From the NCBI RefSeq assembly GCF_027579695.1, contig NC_083569.1, positions 70,797,649 through 70,861,648 on the forward strand: DNA of 64,000 nucleotides, written 5' to 3'. The translations under genes were made by a program, and so were the position numbers. Shown in pieces: positions 10,597 through 20,367 of the stretch (the stretch's first letter is position 1; each line of letters begins with the position of its first letter). This stretch comes from Neoarius graeffei (Eukaryota > Chordata > Actinopteri > Siluriformes > Ariidae). The notes under the pieces are model-generated. The model worked only from the letters and a program-made list of their open reading frames with translations, ran no database searches and was not told the DNA's origin.

Positions 10597-11410
10597 GGCC
10601 GAATCCCATTTCACCCCTTGGACCAACCCCTTGGCCCTTCCCCTCCATTTTGCGCGTTCACGTGAAGGGGTAGGGGTATCCCAATCCCAGTTAACGCGGA
10701 GGGGTAGGGGAAGGGGGAGGGCTTCTGTACCCCTCCAAACGGAGATTTTCCTGGAGCAGACTCCGAACGAAGGGGTTTGAGTGATTTCCCACAATGCCAT
10801 GCGGATTTCAGCGAGATTTCATGCGGATTTCATAAAGATGGCGGTTCCCGCGGCGAAAGATTGTCATAAATGTATTTTCTCCATTATTTACGTGTTTTAA
10901 GTTGTTATCCAGAGGAAACACGCCGCTTGATTCGCTTTCGAGCTGAGAATGAGCAGCGATTTCTGAAATCCAAGCTGCTGCTAAAAAGCTTTGGGAGTGA
11001 GTATTGTTTTCGGTTGCTTTGCTGCGTACGTTTTGTTCTGTTATTCTCGCTTTTATTGTTTACATGAGTGTTCTGACACCTCATTCTGTCGGATGTGGTG
11101 CACGAAGCGCCAAAGATATCCCATTCAGTGGTGTTAGTTAACAAATCACACCCTGCCAGCAGAGATTTCTGCCTCTGGCTCTGACTGTAGCGGCTGGTCG
11201 CAGCCAATGACGCATTTGGTCGCGTTTTGCTAACGTAAACGCTGACGGAGGTACGCGATGACGTATGCGATCGTTGAAGGGCTATCCCAATACGTAGGGG
11301 TTGAATTTCAAGCCCTATCCCTTGTAGCTCAGTTTCAAGGGGAAGGGCCAAGGGGAAGGCGGAGGGGAAGGGGGAGGGGTAGGGGTAGAAATTAGAATTG
11401 GGATTGGGCC
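10597..11410. mobile_element. Non-autonomous DNA element with GGCC(C/G)AATCCCA ends
   Basis: Left end GGCCGAATCCCATTTCACCC; right end, reversed, GGCCCAATCCCAATTCTAAT. Flanked by AAA on both sides (10594-10596 and 11411-11413), possibly a 3-bp target duplication. Both subterminal zones are packed with short G-rich motifs (GGGGTAGGGG, AAGGGGGAGG). The middle carries a short exon-like frame (10903-11001). Confidence 0.66.
10903..11001 (+). pseudogene. Possible Myb/SANT-like exon inside the element
   Basis: Frame reads YPEETRRLIRFRAENEQRFL followed by KSKLLLKSFGSE. The (E)ETxxLIxxRxENExxF pattern resembles helix 1-2 of Myb/SANT-like or MADF/trihelix DNA-binding proteins, which often accompany Harbinger transposases. 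An AG precedes it (TTATCCAG) and a GTATTG follows at 11001, so it could be an exon. Helix 3 and the usual Trp residues are not present. Assignment is by pattern only. Confidence 0.35.
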
Positions 11411-11703
11411 AAAGTGGTGACGTAATTTCCCTGGTTTACCGTTAATTCCATGTTTTGTTTGATGTGATGAGACCGAGATAGGGAGAATATTCCATCCTGA
11501 GTGCGTACCTGGCACTAATATTGAAGATGCCATATAGTCTGAGGGAAAAGCAATTAGAGCTACAGTAGCTCGGCTACATTCCAAACCACATTATATCGTT
11601 CTAAATGGTTGCTGTATGAATAAAATGGTGCATTATATGAAGCAATAAATATAGCATACTATTTTTACATACTACTCTATGTAGTATATGATATTATGTT
11701 AAA

Positions 11704-12083
11704 GGGGAGTGGAACGGTGGTGTAGTGGTTAGCACTGTCGCCTCACAGCAAGAAGGTCCGGGTTCGAGCCCAGCAGCCGGCGAGGGCCTTTCTGTGCGGA
11801 GTTTGCATGTTCTCCCTGTGTCTGCGTGGGTTTCCTCCGGGTGCTCCGTTTTCCCCCACAGTCCAAAGACATGCAGGTTAGGCTAATTGGTGGCTCTAAA
11901 TTGACCGTAGGTGTGAATGTGAGTGTGAATGGTTGTCTGTGTCTATGTGTCAGCCCTGTGATGACCTGGCGACTTGTCCAGGGTGTACCCCGCCTTTCGC
12001 CCATAGTCAGCTGGGATAGGCTCCAGCTTGCCTGCGATCCTGTACAGGATAAGCGGCTACATATAATGGATAGATGGATGGAT
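11704..12083 (+). repeat. tRNA-derived SINE, type 1
   Basis: Full-length plus-strand copy. The B box is altered (GGTTCGAGCCCAGCAGCC) and the tail is GGATAAGCGGCTACATATAATGG. Imperfect ATGTTAA duplications flank it at 11696 and 12085. Confidence 0.87.
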
Positions 12084-12092
12084 AATGTTAAG

Positions 12093-12393
12093 GACGGTGG
12101 GGGGGGGCACTATGGTGCAGATGTAAGTGTTGGTGCATCACAGCTCCAGGGTCCCTGGTCCAATCCTGAGCCTGAGTTGCTGTCACTTGTGTCTGAGTGG
12201 GTTTCCTCAGGGTTCTCTGGTTTCCTGCCACCTGCCAAAAACGTGCCGGTAGGTGAATTGGCTACTAGATCTCAAAAAGAGTGCCTGTGTGCATGCATGC
12301 ATGGTGTCCCATTACTTCATGCCCAGTGTTCCTGGGAAAGCCTCTGGATCCAATATGACCCTGTACAGGATAAATCATTTACTGAAAATGAAT
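12093..12393 (+). repeat. Old diverged SINE directly downstream of a young one
   Basis: Begins GGGGGCACTATGGTGCAG (degraded head), follows the type 1 body order (GGTTTCCTCAGGGTTCTCTG, CAAAAACGTGCC, CAGTGTTCCTGGG), and ends GGATAAATCATTTACTGAAAATGAATAAA. It is much older than its neighbour. Confidence 0.7.
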
Positions 12394-13085
12394 AAATGAG
12401 TGAATTATGTGATGCGATTTGGAACATAACCCGAGTGTGTGTGGGTTGTCCTGTGTCATCAAACAAACCCCCCCCCCCCCATGGCTTAAATTGACAAATC
12501 AATCCACTTCACTCTTTCTAGCCCCACCCATATTTCATTAATCAATACTTTTGGTAGCGTAGATACTTAGTTATGGCAAATGCACATTAATTTAGTACAA
12601 TTTTTTTTTAATAGATATAGCTTTGATTTATGTTTAATGAGAATTGGTGTCTATATTGGAGGCTAACGAATGGGACAGACTTTAAACACACCACACCACA
12701 CAGGCACACACTTTTCACACTTCACATCTAGCTGTTAGAACATTTAATGGAATGGACAGATGCAGGCTAATGGATTCACAAGCTAATGGGGACACGTCTT
12801 GAATTACCCTTGTTCTAGTGAATGTTTGAGTGTAATGAGCATGTGGTCAAGTTCAATTTTCATTTCGCACTAATTGCCTAATGTTCCATCATGGGCTGTA
12901 ATATCATCAGGATGCTGTTAAAAACAGTTGCATGATTACTTGTGTCTGTTTTGAATGTTGAGGATGCTGGGTGTCAGCTTCTATCATCATTTCACTGTAA
13001 ATATGGCAGTTTTTCACAATTGAATATCTGCTCTTTTATCATAAACACACAATCCAATAAGGTTAAGTTACAATATACTGTAGTA
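12394..13085. other. No gene seen
   Basis: Contains a poly-C run at about 12468-12480 and AT-rich sequence. No coding or repeat landmark recognised. Confidence 0.3.
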
Positions 13086-13087
13086 TA

Positions 13088-14179
13088 CAGTACCAGTCAA
13101 AAGTTTGGACAGCCCTACTTATTCAGAGGTGTTTCTGTATTCTGACTATTTTCTACATTGATGTCTTCAGTGTTGTTCTACAAAACTATGAAATAACATC
13201 TGGAACATAGATGGAATTCTGTGGTAAACAAAAAAGTGTTAAACAAAATGTTTCATATTTTAGATTCTTCACAGTAGCCAGCATTTACTTTCCCTGTGTT
13301 CGAAATCGCTCCCTACTCACTATATAGTGGGGACACCATTTTGTAGTGCTGTCTGAAACCTTAGTGAGGATTATTTACACCCTATATAGTGCACTCAAAA
13401 TACCCCACAATGCATCATGAAAAGTAGTGTACAACCGACGGTCACTAGCCAAAGCAATGTAGCCCATCATGCATTAAGGTCACGCTGAAATAAATCAAAT
13501 TAAAAGTCTGAAATTTGATTTAATAAAAGGCAGCAGCAAAGAAGAAAGTATTCAGCCTTGATTTAAAAAAATTGAAAGATGCAGGTACTTTGTATTGATT
13601 AATGTGAGAAATACACTCAGTATAATATGGATTTAGCACAAAAATACATGCATGTATTTATTATTTTGAAAACCCACCAGCCGACTGATCTGGCACGTTT
13701 TAATTGTGCAACAGTAATGACGTAAATACCAGCGCGACGGACTAGTGTCCGAAAGCGTTTTTCATTTAACCAATGAGCTCACTATATAGTCTTCTATATA
13801 GTAATTCCCAATATAGGGAGTAGTGAACAAGTGAGCGATTTCGGACACGGGGCTCGATGACGCTTTGCACACTGTTGGCATTATCTTAACCAGCTTCATG
13901 AGGTAGTCACCTGGAATGCTTTTCAATTAACAGGTGCCTCGTCGAAAGTTAATTAGTGCAATTTCTTGCCTTCTTAATGTGTCTGAGATCAAATAATAAT
14001 AATACAGTAAATAGCCCTATACCACAACTGTAGTAATCCATATTATATCAAGAAGCGCTCAGCTAAGTAAAGAGAAACGACATCCATCATTACTTTAAGA
14101 CATGAAGTGTCTTTTAATTAATAAAGATAAAGAAAAACCATTGAATTAGAAGGTGTATCCAAACTTTTGACTGGTGCTG
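13088..14179. mobile_element. Tc1/mariner-type non-autonomous element (interrupted)
   Basis: Ends CAGTACCAGTCAAAAGTTTG (left) and, reversed, CAGCACCAGTCAAAAGTTTG (right), each flanked by TA (13086-13087 and 14180-14181). The interior keeps short decayed Tc1-like sequence such as TTGGCATTATCTTAACCAGC. A second element is nested at 13292-13852. No transposase frame. Confidence 0.85.
13292..13852. mobile_element. Nested MITE with TGTCCGAAATCGCTC ends
   Basis: Left CCCTGTGTTCGAAATCGCTC and right (reversed) CCCCGTGTCCGAAATCGCTC form inverted ends. Both sides also carry CACTATATAG motifs. It splits the Tc1-like element at 13088-14179. The target duplication is unclear, so the superfamily is undetermined (hAT-like possible). 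Confidence 0.7.
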
Positions 14180-14452
14180 TAACTGACCCTTGTCTTGAAC
14201 AACCAACAAACGAGCATATTTAACCAGCTAATTAGTGACGTCTGCCTGTCAGGTTGCCTATGTTGGGACACTAACAGTGGGATTGACTTAACAGAAGACT
14301 AGACAATGTCATCTACAAAATAACCGGTTGAAGAGCTTGACTCATTTTGCGTGGCTGATTCAAATGGATATTATTGTTTAAAAAAAAAGTGCTAACCTAT
14401 CTGAATTGCTATTTTTTTTTTCCATTTAAAAATCAAATGTTTCTTGCTTCTA

Positions 14453-16075
14453 TGGTCAAGCCGGAAAGTATGGACACCCCTTTCACCTTCTCCACGTTTT
14501 ATTACGTTAGACTTATTCTACAATCGATTGAGTTCAATTTTTGTCACAAAATAGCCCATAATGACAAAGTGAAAGCAGGTTTTTAAACATTTGTGCTAGT
14601 TTACATTTTGATTTTTAATAAATTATCATATGTACACAAGTGTGCACACCCTTTGATATGACACCCAAAAGTGAGCTGAGGTGCATTTTGTTTCCACTGA
14701 TACTGCTTGAAATGTTTCTACAACTTATTTGGAGTCCACATGTGGTAAATTCAATTGCTTGGACATGATTGGGGATTGCCAACACCTGCCTATATAAGGT
14801 CCCACAGTTGACAGTGCATGTCAGAGCAAACTCCAAGCCATGGGGCCAAAGGAATTATCTGCAGACCTCAGAAACAGGATTGTGTCAAGGCATAAATCTG
14901 GAGAAGGGTACAGAAAAATTGCTGCAGCTTTACAGGTCCCAAAGAGCACAGTGGCCACCATCATTTGTAAATGGGAGGAGTTTGGAACCACCAAGAATCT
15001 TCATAGACCTGGTTGCCCGGCTAAACTGAGCGATCGGGGAAGATGGGCCTTGGCTACGGAGGTGAGCAGGAACCTGAGGGTCACTCTGCCAGAGCTCCAG
15101 CATATCCTTGTGGAGATGGTAGAACCTTTCAGAAGATCAACCATCCAGTTAGCACTCCACAAATCAGGCCTTTATGGGAGAGTGGCCAGACAGAAGCCAC
15201 TCCTTAGTAAAAGGCACATGACAGCCTGCTTGGAGTTTGCCAAAAGGCATCTAGAGGACTCTCAAACCATGAGAAACAAGATTCCCTGGTTTGATGAAAC
15301 AAAAATTGAACTTTTTGGCCTGAATACCAAGTGTCACATCTGGAGGAAATCAGGAACCACTCATCACCTGGCTAATGCCATCCCTACAGTGAAGCATGGC
15401 GGTGGCAGCATCATGATGTGGGGATGTTTTTCAGCAGCGGGAATGGGGTGACTAGTCCTGATAGAGGGAAAGATGAATGCAGCTAAGTACACCGAGATCC
15501 TTGAAGAAAACCTGCTCCAGAGCGCTCTGGACCTCAGACTGGGGCAAAGGTTTACCTTCCAACATGACAACAACTCGAAGCACACAGCCAAGAGAACAAA
15601 GGTGTGGCTTCAGAGAAAGTCTGTGAATGTCCTTGAGTGGCCCAGCCAGAGCCCAGACCTGAGTTCAATTGAACATCTGTGGAAGGAGCTGAAAATGGCT
15701 GTGTACCGATGCTCCCCATCCAACCTGACGGAGCTTGCAAGGATATGCCAAGAGGAATAGGCAAAAATGTCCAGAAACAAGTGTCCCAAGCTCGTAGCTT
15801 CTTTTCCAAGACGCCTTGAAGCTGTAATTGCTGCCAAAGGTGCATCAACCAAGTATTAGGCTAAGGGTGTATACGGATATGTAACCCCTAAATAACCCAT
15901 TTTTGTCAGCAAAATAAAAGAGCATATTTTCTAAAAACCTGCTTTCACTTTGTCATGGGCAATTTTGTGGAGAATTTTGTGACAAAAAACGAACACAATC
16001 TATTGTAGAATAAGTCTGTAACATAATAAAACGTGGAGAAGGTGAAAGGGGTGTGCAGACTTTCTGGCTTGACTG
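14453..16075 (+). mobile_element. Tc1-like transposon, near full length (1.62 kb)
   Basis: Inverted ends of about 80 bp or more (left TGGTCAAGCCGGAAAGTATG; right reversed CAGTCAAGCCAGAAAGTCTG) lie between TA dinucleotides at 14451-14452 and 16076-16077. Homology between the ends continues inward to about 14590 and 15935 (AACCTGCTTTCACTTTGTCA). It contains a transposase gene with two premature stops. Confidence 0.95.
14840..15859 (+). pseudogene. Tc1-like transposase, two in-frame stops
   Basis: The frame starts MGPKELSADLRNRIVSRHKS and runs to TAG at 15857-15859 (about 339 codons, normal Tc1 length). It is broken only by TGA at 15449-15451 and TAG at 15758-15760, both in frame with no frameshift. 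The N-terminal paired-like helix-turn-helix (residues 1-60) and a second helix-turn-helix region (60-115) are present. The catalytic triad sites are visible: Asp in WFDETKIELFG, Asp in QHDNNSKHT and Glu in SIEHLW. The C-terminus ends AAKGASTKY. Transposase cuts and pastes at TA. Both stops look like single transitions, at sites usually Arg and Trp in the family. The element is probably immobile but young enough to align end to end. Confidence 0.93.
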
Positions 16076-16077
16076 TA

Positions 16078-16548
16078 TTTTAAGTAACATTTATGTATGA
16101 GCTCAGTTTTGGTCTCACTGAATGCGCTGTTGAGCTCTTCGCACCTGACATGCAGATAGTGTTTAAGTGATAACCATAAACCATGCATGCTAATCTAGCC
16201 GGATAGCTAGTGTACTGATATGAGTATTGAGTAAAACTGTTCAGCTTTATCATGAGCCGTATGGACAGTGTTAAATAAACCTCTGGCAGTATGACAGTGG
16301 AAATTAGGGGTATACATCAGGACTGGGGTGAGAGAACACCTTTCCAGTATCATCCACCAAAACTCTATTAAATGTCATACAAACACAATATTTGCAAAAT
16401 ACAGGTTATAATGCTGTTGTTATTATTTATGGTCATTCTCAGCATCAGCAACTACATGAGCAGAAATCCAGCAGTGTGAAAAGCTTCTCTGATTGGTTTA
16501 TTAAAAAAAAAGTTTATTCCTTGGTTTAAATTGCTTATTTGTACAGAT
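16078..16548. other. No gene seen
   Basis: Plain sequence between a Tc1 element and a SINE. Nothing recognised. Confidence 0.3.
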
Positions 16549-16560
16549 GACATGATGCCT

Positions 16561-16920
16561 GGGCGGCATGGTGGTGTAGTGGTTAGCACTGTCACCTCAC
16601 AGCAAGAAGGTCCGGGTTCGAGCCCCGTGGCCGGCGAGGGCCTTTCTGTGTGGAGTTTGCATGTTCTCCCCGTGTCCGCGTGGGTTTCCTCCGGGTGCTC
16701 CGGTTTCCCCCACAGTCCAAAGACATGCAGGTTAGGTTAACTGGTGACTCTAAATTGAGCGTAGGTGTGAATGGTTGTCTGTGTCTATGTGTCAGCCCTG
16801 TGATGACCTGGCGACTTGTCCAGGGTGTACCCCGCCTTTCGCCCGTAGTCAGCTGGGATAGGCTCCAGCTTGCCTGCGACCCTGTAGAACAGGATAAAGC
16901 GGCTACATATAATGAGATGA
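16561..16920 (+). repeat. tRNA-derived SINE, type 1, full length
   Basis: Intact head, body and tail, with a perfect 12-bp duplication GACATGATGCCT at 16549-16560 and 16921-16932. Confidence 0.95.
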
Positions 16921-17007
16921 GACATGATGCCTCTTTAGCTCCTCTGGCCATAAGGCTGATGAGCTGTTGCCATGGCGTGGCGTCCATCGTCCACAATTCA
17001 GTTAAAT

Positions 17008-17595
17008 CGTATCTCCTCCGTTAATTCTGCAAAGATTTCTGTTCCAATTGTTTTGTTTGAAAGAACTCATCACTCTGCACAAAACTTGGTCGTTGTTTTG
17101 TTTAATTTTTTGCTAACAAGTTAGTAATTAGGCCAAGTTTACAAGTTTTTCAGACCTCTCACTAGAATTGTATCTGCTCTCTCATTTCTCATTTCTCATC
17201 CGATTCCAGTTCTGATCTATGTTTTGGGTAGATCTTCCCATGAGGAACAAAAACTTGGTCGCTTGTTTGTTGATTTTATTTTTAATTAAATCATATCTCT
17301 TCCCTCAGTTCTCAATGGATTTCAGTTCCGATTGCTTTGTTTGAAAGAATTAGTCTTTCTGCAAAACACTCGGTCACTGTATTGTCAAATTTTTGTGAAC
17401 AAACTGCTAATTAGGTCACCTTAACGAATTTTGGGACTTCTCATTAGCATTGTATCTCCTCTCGCAGTTCTCACCCGATTTCAGTTCTGATCGATGTTTT
17501 GGGTCGATCTTCCCTCAGGGAACAAAATGTAGTCCTTTGTTGATGTTCCTGTTGTAAACAGTTTGTCGCAAAGGTTGTTCCTCTCTCACACTATC
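17008..17595. repeat. Diverged tandem repeat, ~283-bp dimer
   Basis: The motif (T/C)GTATCTCCTC..(A)GTTCTCA..GATTTCAGTTC..GAT recurs at about 17009, 17168, 17290 and 17451. The first pair and second pair are alike (TTTGTTTGAAAGAA at 17056 and 17338; GATCTATGTTTTGGG and GATCGATGTTTTGGG at 17214 and 17491). Nothing coding. Confidence 0.75.
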
Positions 17596-17956
17596 ACATT
17601 TCAGTTCTGTTGATTTTTTTTTTGTAGTCATGGTTGTTTTGATGGCAGGCCAGATGAGTAACTACATCCCTGATGTTCTGGTTTCTGATACTGAAACTGA
17701 AACCTTGATTATGTGCTGATATTGATCCCTGTGGGCGGCGTAGTGGTTGGCGCTGTCGCCTCACAGCAAGAAGGTCTGGGTTCGAGCCCCGTGGCTGGCG
17801 AGGGCCTTTCTGTGCAGAGTTTGCATGTTGTCCGCGTGGGTTTCCTCCGGGTGCTCCGGTTTCCCCCACAGTCCAAAGACATGCATGTTAGGTTAACTGG
17901 TGACCCTAAATTGACCGTAGGTGTGAATGTGAGTGTGAATGGTTGTCTGTGTCTAT

Positions 17957-18652
17957 TGCCGCTTTTCCACTACAAACGCGGCTGAGTCGGGCTGAGCCGT
18001 GCCGTGCTGAGTTGGGCTGAGTCGAGCTGAGCGGGGCTGTTGGAGTTGCATTTCGACTACAACTGCGCTGAACCGTGCTGGCTGGAAGTGGGTGGACACA
18101 TTGGGTGGAGTTAGCGAAAGTGGGTGGACGTCACGTGATGTCGTTAAGCAGCGCAAACAGTGACATCAGTGATCTTTTAAGCGGTAGTCTCACGACCCGA
18201 ATAGTAAACAATAAACATGGAGGACATGGAGTCATTAGTGTTGCTGGTCTTGGTGCTGTGGCTTGTTGTCACCGACAACGCGGACAGATACTGGCAAGAG
18301 CGTATAGATGAGGCGAGGCGCATAAGGCTTCAGAAATTCTCGTAATTCTTCTCCTTCCGGGTTTACGGTGTTTACAGATCCCAGCGCGCTCGCGGGGCGT
18401 GTGTGGGCATGTGAGGACACTCCTCCTCACCAATCAGTGCACAGGGGAGTGTCTGCTCACGCCCCCAGACTCACTCGGCTCGTTTTGGCTCGCTTCAGCC
18501 CCACTCCAAAACGGTGCGAGTTTTAGGGGCTAAGCAGGGCTGAAGCGAGCTGAGTCGTGCTGGTTTTTGGTAGTCGAAACGCCAGCCGTGTCGGGCTGAA
18601 GTGAGCTGAAGCGAGCTGAAGTGAGCTGAAAAAGGGTAGTGGAAAAGGGCCA
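17957..18652. mobile_element. Harbinger-like MITE with GCTGAG-rich ends, copy A
   Basis: Inverted ends TGCCGCTTTTCCACTAC (left) and, reversed, TGGCCCTTTTCCACTAC (right), with TAT before and TAA after, fitting a 3-bp TWA-type duplication. Within 100-150 bp of each end there are many GCTGAG/GCTGAA motifs. The second copy is at 54894-55565, inverted. The element lies inside a SINE, so it is younger than that SINE. Confidence 0.85.
18217..18345 (+). CDS. 42-codon micro-ORF inside MITE copy A
   Basis: ATG at 18217 to TAA at 18343. The peptide starts MEDMESLVLLVLVLWLVV (hydrophobic, Leu/Val-rich) and ends with a charged part RIDEARRIRLQKFS after YWQE. The same frame with the same start and stop exists in copy B (55177-55305), with one amino-acid change (D23N) and synonymous differences. 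It may be the 5' exon of the parent transposase or Myb-like gene kept in a non-autonomous element. Function is unknown, and expression is not shown. Confidence 0.4.
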   Translation: MEDMESLVLLVLVLWLVVTDNADRYWQERIDEARRIRLQKFS

Positions 18653-18805
18653 TAAGTGTCAGCCCTGTGATGACCTGGCGACTTGTCCAGGGTGTATCCC
18701 GCCTTTCGCCCGTAGTCAGCTGGGATAGGCTCCAGCTTGCCTGCGACCCTGTAGAACAGGATAAAGCGGCTAGAGATAACGAGAAGAGATGAGATTGATC
18801 CCTGT

Positions 18806-19183
18806 CCATTTTTTTTCCTCTATAAAAGAACTAAGCTTGAAAATGATTTTTTTAACTGAAGCATTTCACATAAAAATGGAACAAGAAAGAAAACTAAAAA
18901 CATGACTTGCCCAAAACGGCAGCTTTTTATTTAGTTGAACATCAACACACAGAAATCCAAAAAAAAAAAAAATCAAACTATAAGAGCATGGCTGCTCTTG
19001 TTATCGCGTTACATACTTTAACACTGCCTTACATTGTTGTACTCGAGTAAATTTTCTGATATTTCAGGTTATATTTGATACAGGATCATATATATGGAGG
19101 TGATGTTTATAGAAAATCACATGCGCTGATTGGTTGAGAAATTCGGACTATTTCTCAATAATCACCTTGAGTGACTCGGCAAA
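18806..19183. other. AT-rich sequence, no gene seen
   Basis: Includes poly-T and poly-A runs (18811, 18960). The segment 19110-19180 (GATTGGTTGAGAAATTCGG...) may be the leader of the small frame that follows. Confidence 0.3.
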
Positions 19184-19255
19184 ATGGCAGCTTGTCGCTT
19201 TGTCACTGTAAGTGAGGAAGAATTAGAAATTACGAAAGAAATTGCTGTTCCTTAA
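19184..19255 (+). pseudogene. Short transposon-type N-terminal fragment (Crypton/KCTD1-like?)
   Basis: ATG in AAAATGGC context reads MAACRFVTVSEEELEITKEI then AVP and a stop. The start (M-A-x-x-R-F-x-x-V-S/T-E-E-E) resembles the N-terminus of multi-copy fish proteins with a Crypton-type origin. After the stop a frame with STKDAT follows, as expected if the frame was disrupted. Weak, pattern-based call. Confidence 0.3.
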
Positions 19256-19371
19256 AGCACTAAAGATGCTACGATTTTGAAGTTTGAAAAATTTATTTTT
19301 TAATACAATTTTTTTTTTCTGAAATAATCACCTGTGTATTTATACTAAAACAATTTTATATCGAGCAGGGA

Positions 19372-19595
19372 TGATACATAGAAACAAACAACCATTCACA
19401 TTCACACCTACAGTCAATTTAGAGTCACCAGTTAACCTAACCTGCATGTCTTTGGACTGTGGGGGAAACCGGAGCACCCGGAGGAAACCCACGCGGACAC
19501 GGGGAGAACATGCAAACTCTGCACAGAAAGGCCCTCGCCGGCCACGGGGCTCGAACCGGCGACAGCGCTAACCACTACACCACCGTGCTGCCCTC
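19372..19595 (-). repeat. tRNA-derived SINE, type 1, tail missing
   Basis: Minus-strand head and body only; the 3' half (GGATAAAGCGGC etc.) is absent. A deletion around the B box joins CTCGAACC directly to GGCGACAGCGC. Confidence 0.85.
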
Positions 19596-20363
19596 TTTCC
19601 GGTGTGTTCTTGATTTTTCCATTGTGTCCTATTGTCCTATTTCGGCATATCAAATACCCAAAATGTATCATCATATTCATATTTAAGTGAATAATCAATT
19701 CAGTCATCATAACTTGGCATTTTTAACCCAATCAAAAAGAGGAAATGTATTCAATATTTTCACTCATCTGTGAAGGAGGGGCTTTAATTCTTCATGATGT
19801 TGTTATTTTAGATGTAAATCAATTTTACAAAAGCATTTGAATTGTAATAAAAAAAAATTGTTCCACAGTGGAGGCCAGATAAAGCAAGATGCTATCTTTA
19901 TTCTTATTAAACATGACAAAAGAAACATTGAGTGTTAGGTAAATGCAAAAAAAAAAAAAAAGTAAAATTAGAAAAATATTTTTTGACCAGAATGTCCCAA
20001 ATGAGAGACCAGTTTCTGAGACGGACCCATATATATAAAATAAAAAATGTAATTTATTTATTTTCCTGGCATCATTCCAATAGCGATCCTAACTCTCAGA
20101 TCAGTGCCGTCTTTTATTATCCGTTTACATTTTGGTAAACAAAATCATTATAAAACATCATTGCTGTTTCATGTTGTGCATAGTCTGTAGAGTACAAACT
20201 GAAATAAGAACAGAAGGAATTGGATTTCGAGCACTGATCCCAATCCCACTTGTCTATGTGTGAGTAATTGAAGCTAATTTACTAGCATCTATGTATCGCG
20301 CCAGCTAATATGACTTGTGCCATGTCTGTATGCATTTCCTATTCTCAGCGTGGTTTACTAACC
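19596..20363. other. AT-rich sequence, no gene seen
   Basis: Several poly-A runs (19847, 19948). No repeat family or coding frame recognised. Confidence 0.3.
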
Positions 20364-20367
20364 CTAG

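Larger units (their letters stand above)
17733..18793 (+). repeat. tRNA-derived SINE, type 1, split by a MITE
   Basis: The SINE head and body run 17733-17956 and the tail resumes at 18653-18793 (GTGTCAGCCCTGTGATGACC). Perfect 12-bp duplications ATTGATCCCTGT lie at 17721-17732 and 18794-18805. The head lost part of its A box region (GGGCGGCGTAGTGG). A 696-bp MITE sits at the break. Confidence 0.93.

Noticed and set aside
11826..12395. 189-codon open frame on plus strand
   Set aside because: It translates two adjacent SINEs; the same MGFLRVLRFPPQSKDMQ peptide appears at every SINE copy.
18075..18311. 78-codon frame MLAGSGWTHW...
   Set aside because: A similar frame exists in MITE copy B, but it overlaps the shorter micro-ORF in another frame, has no protein-like features, and the similarity follows from DNA identity.
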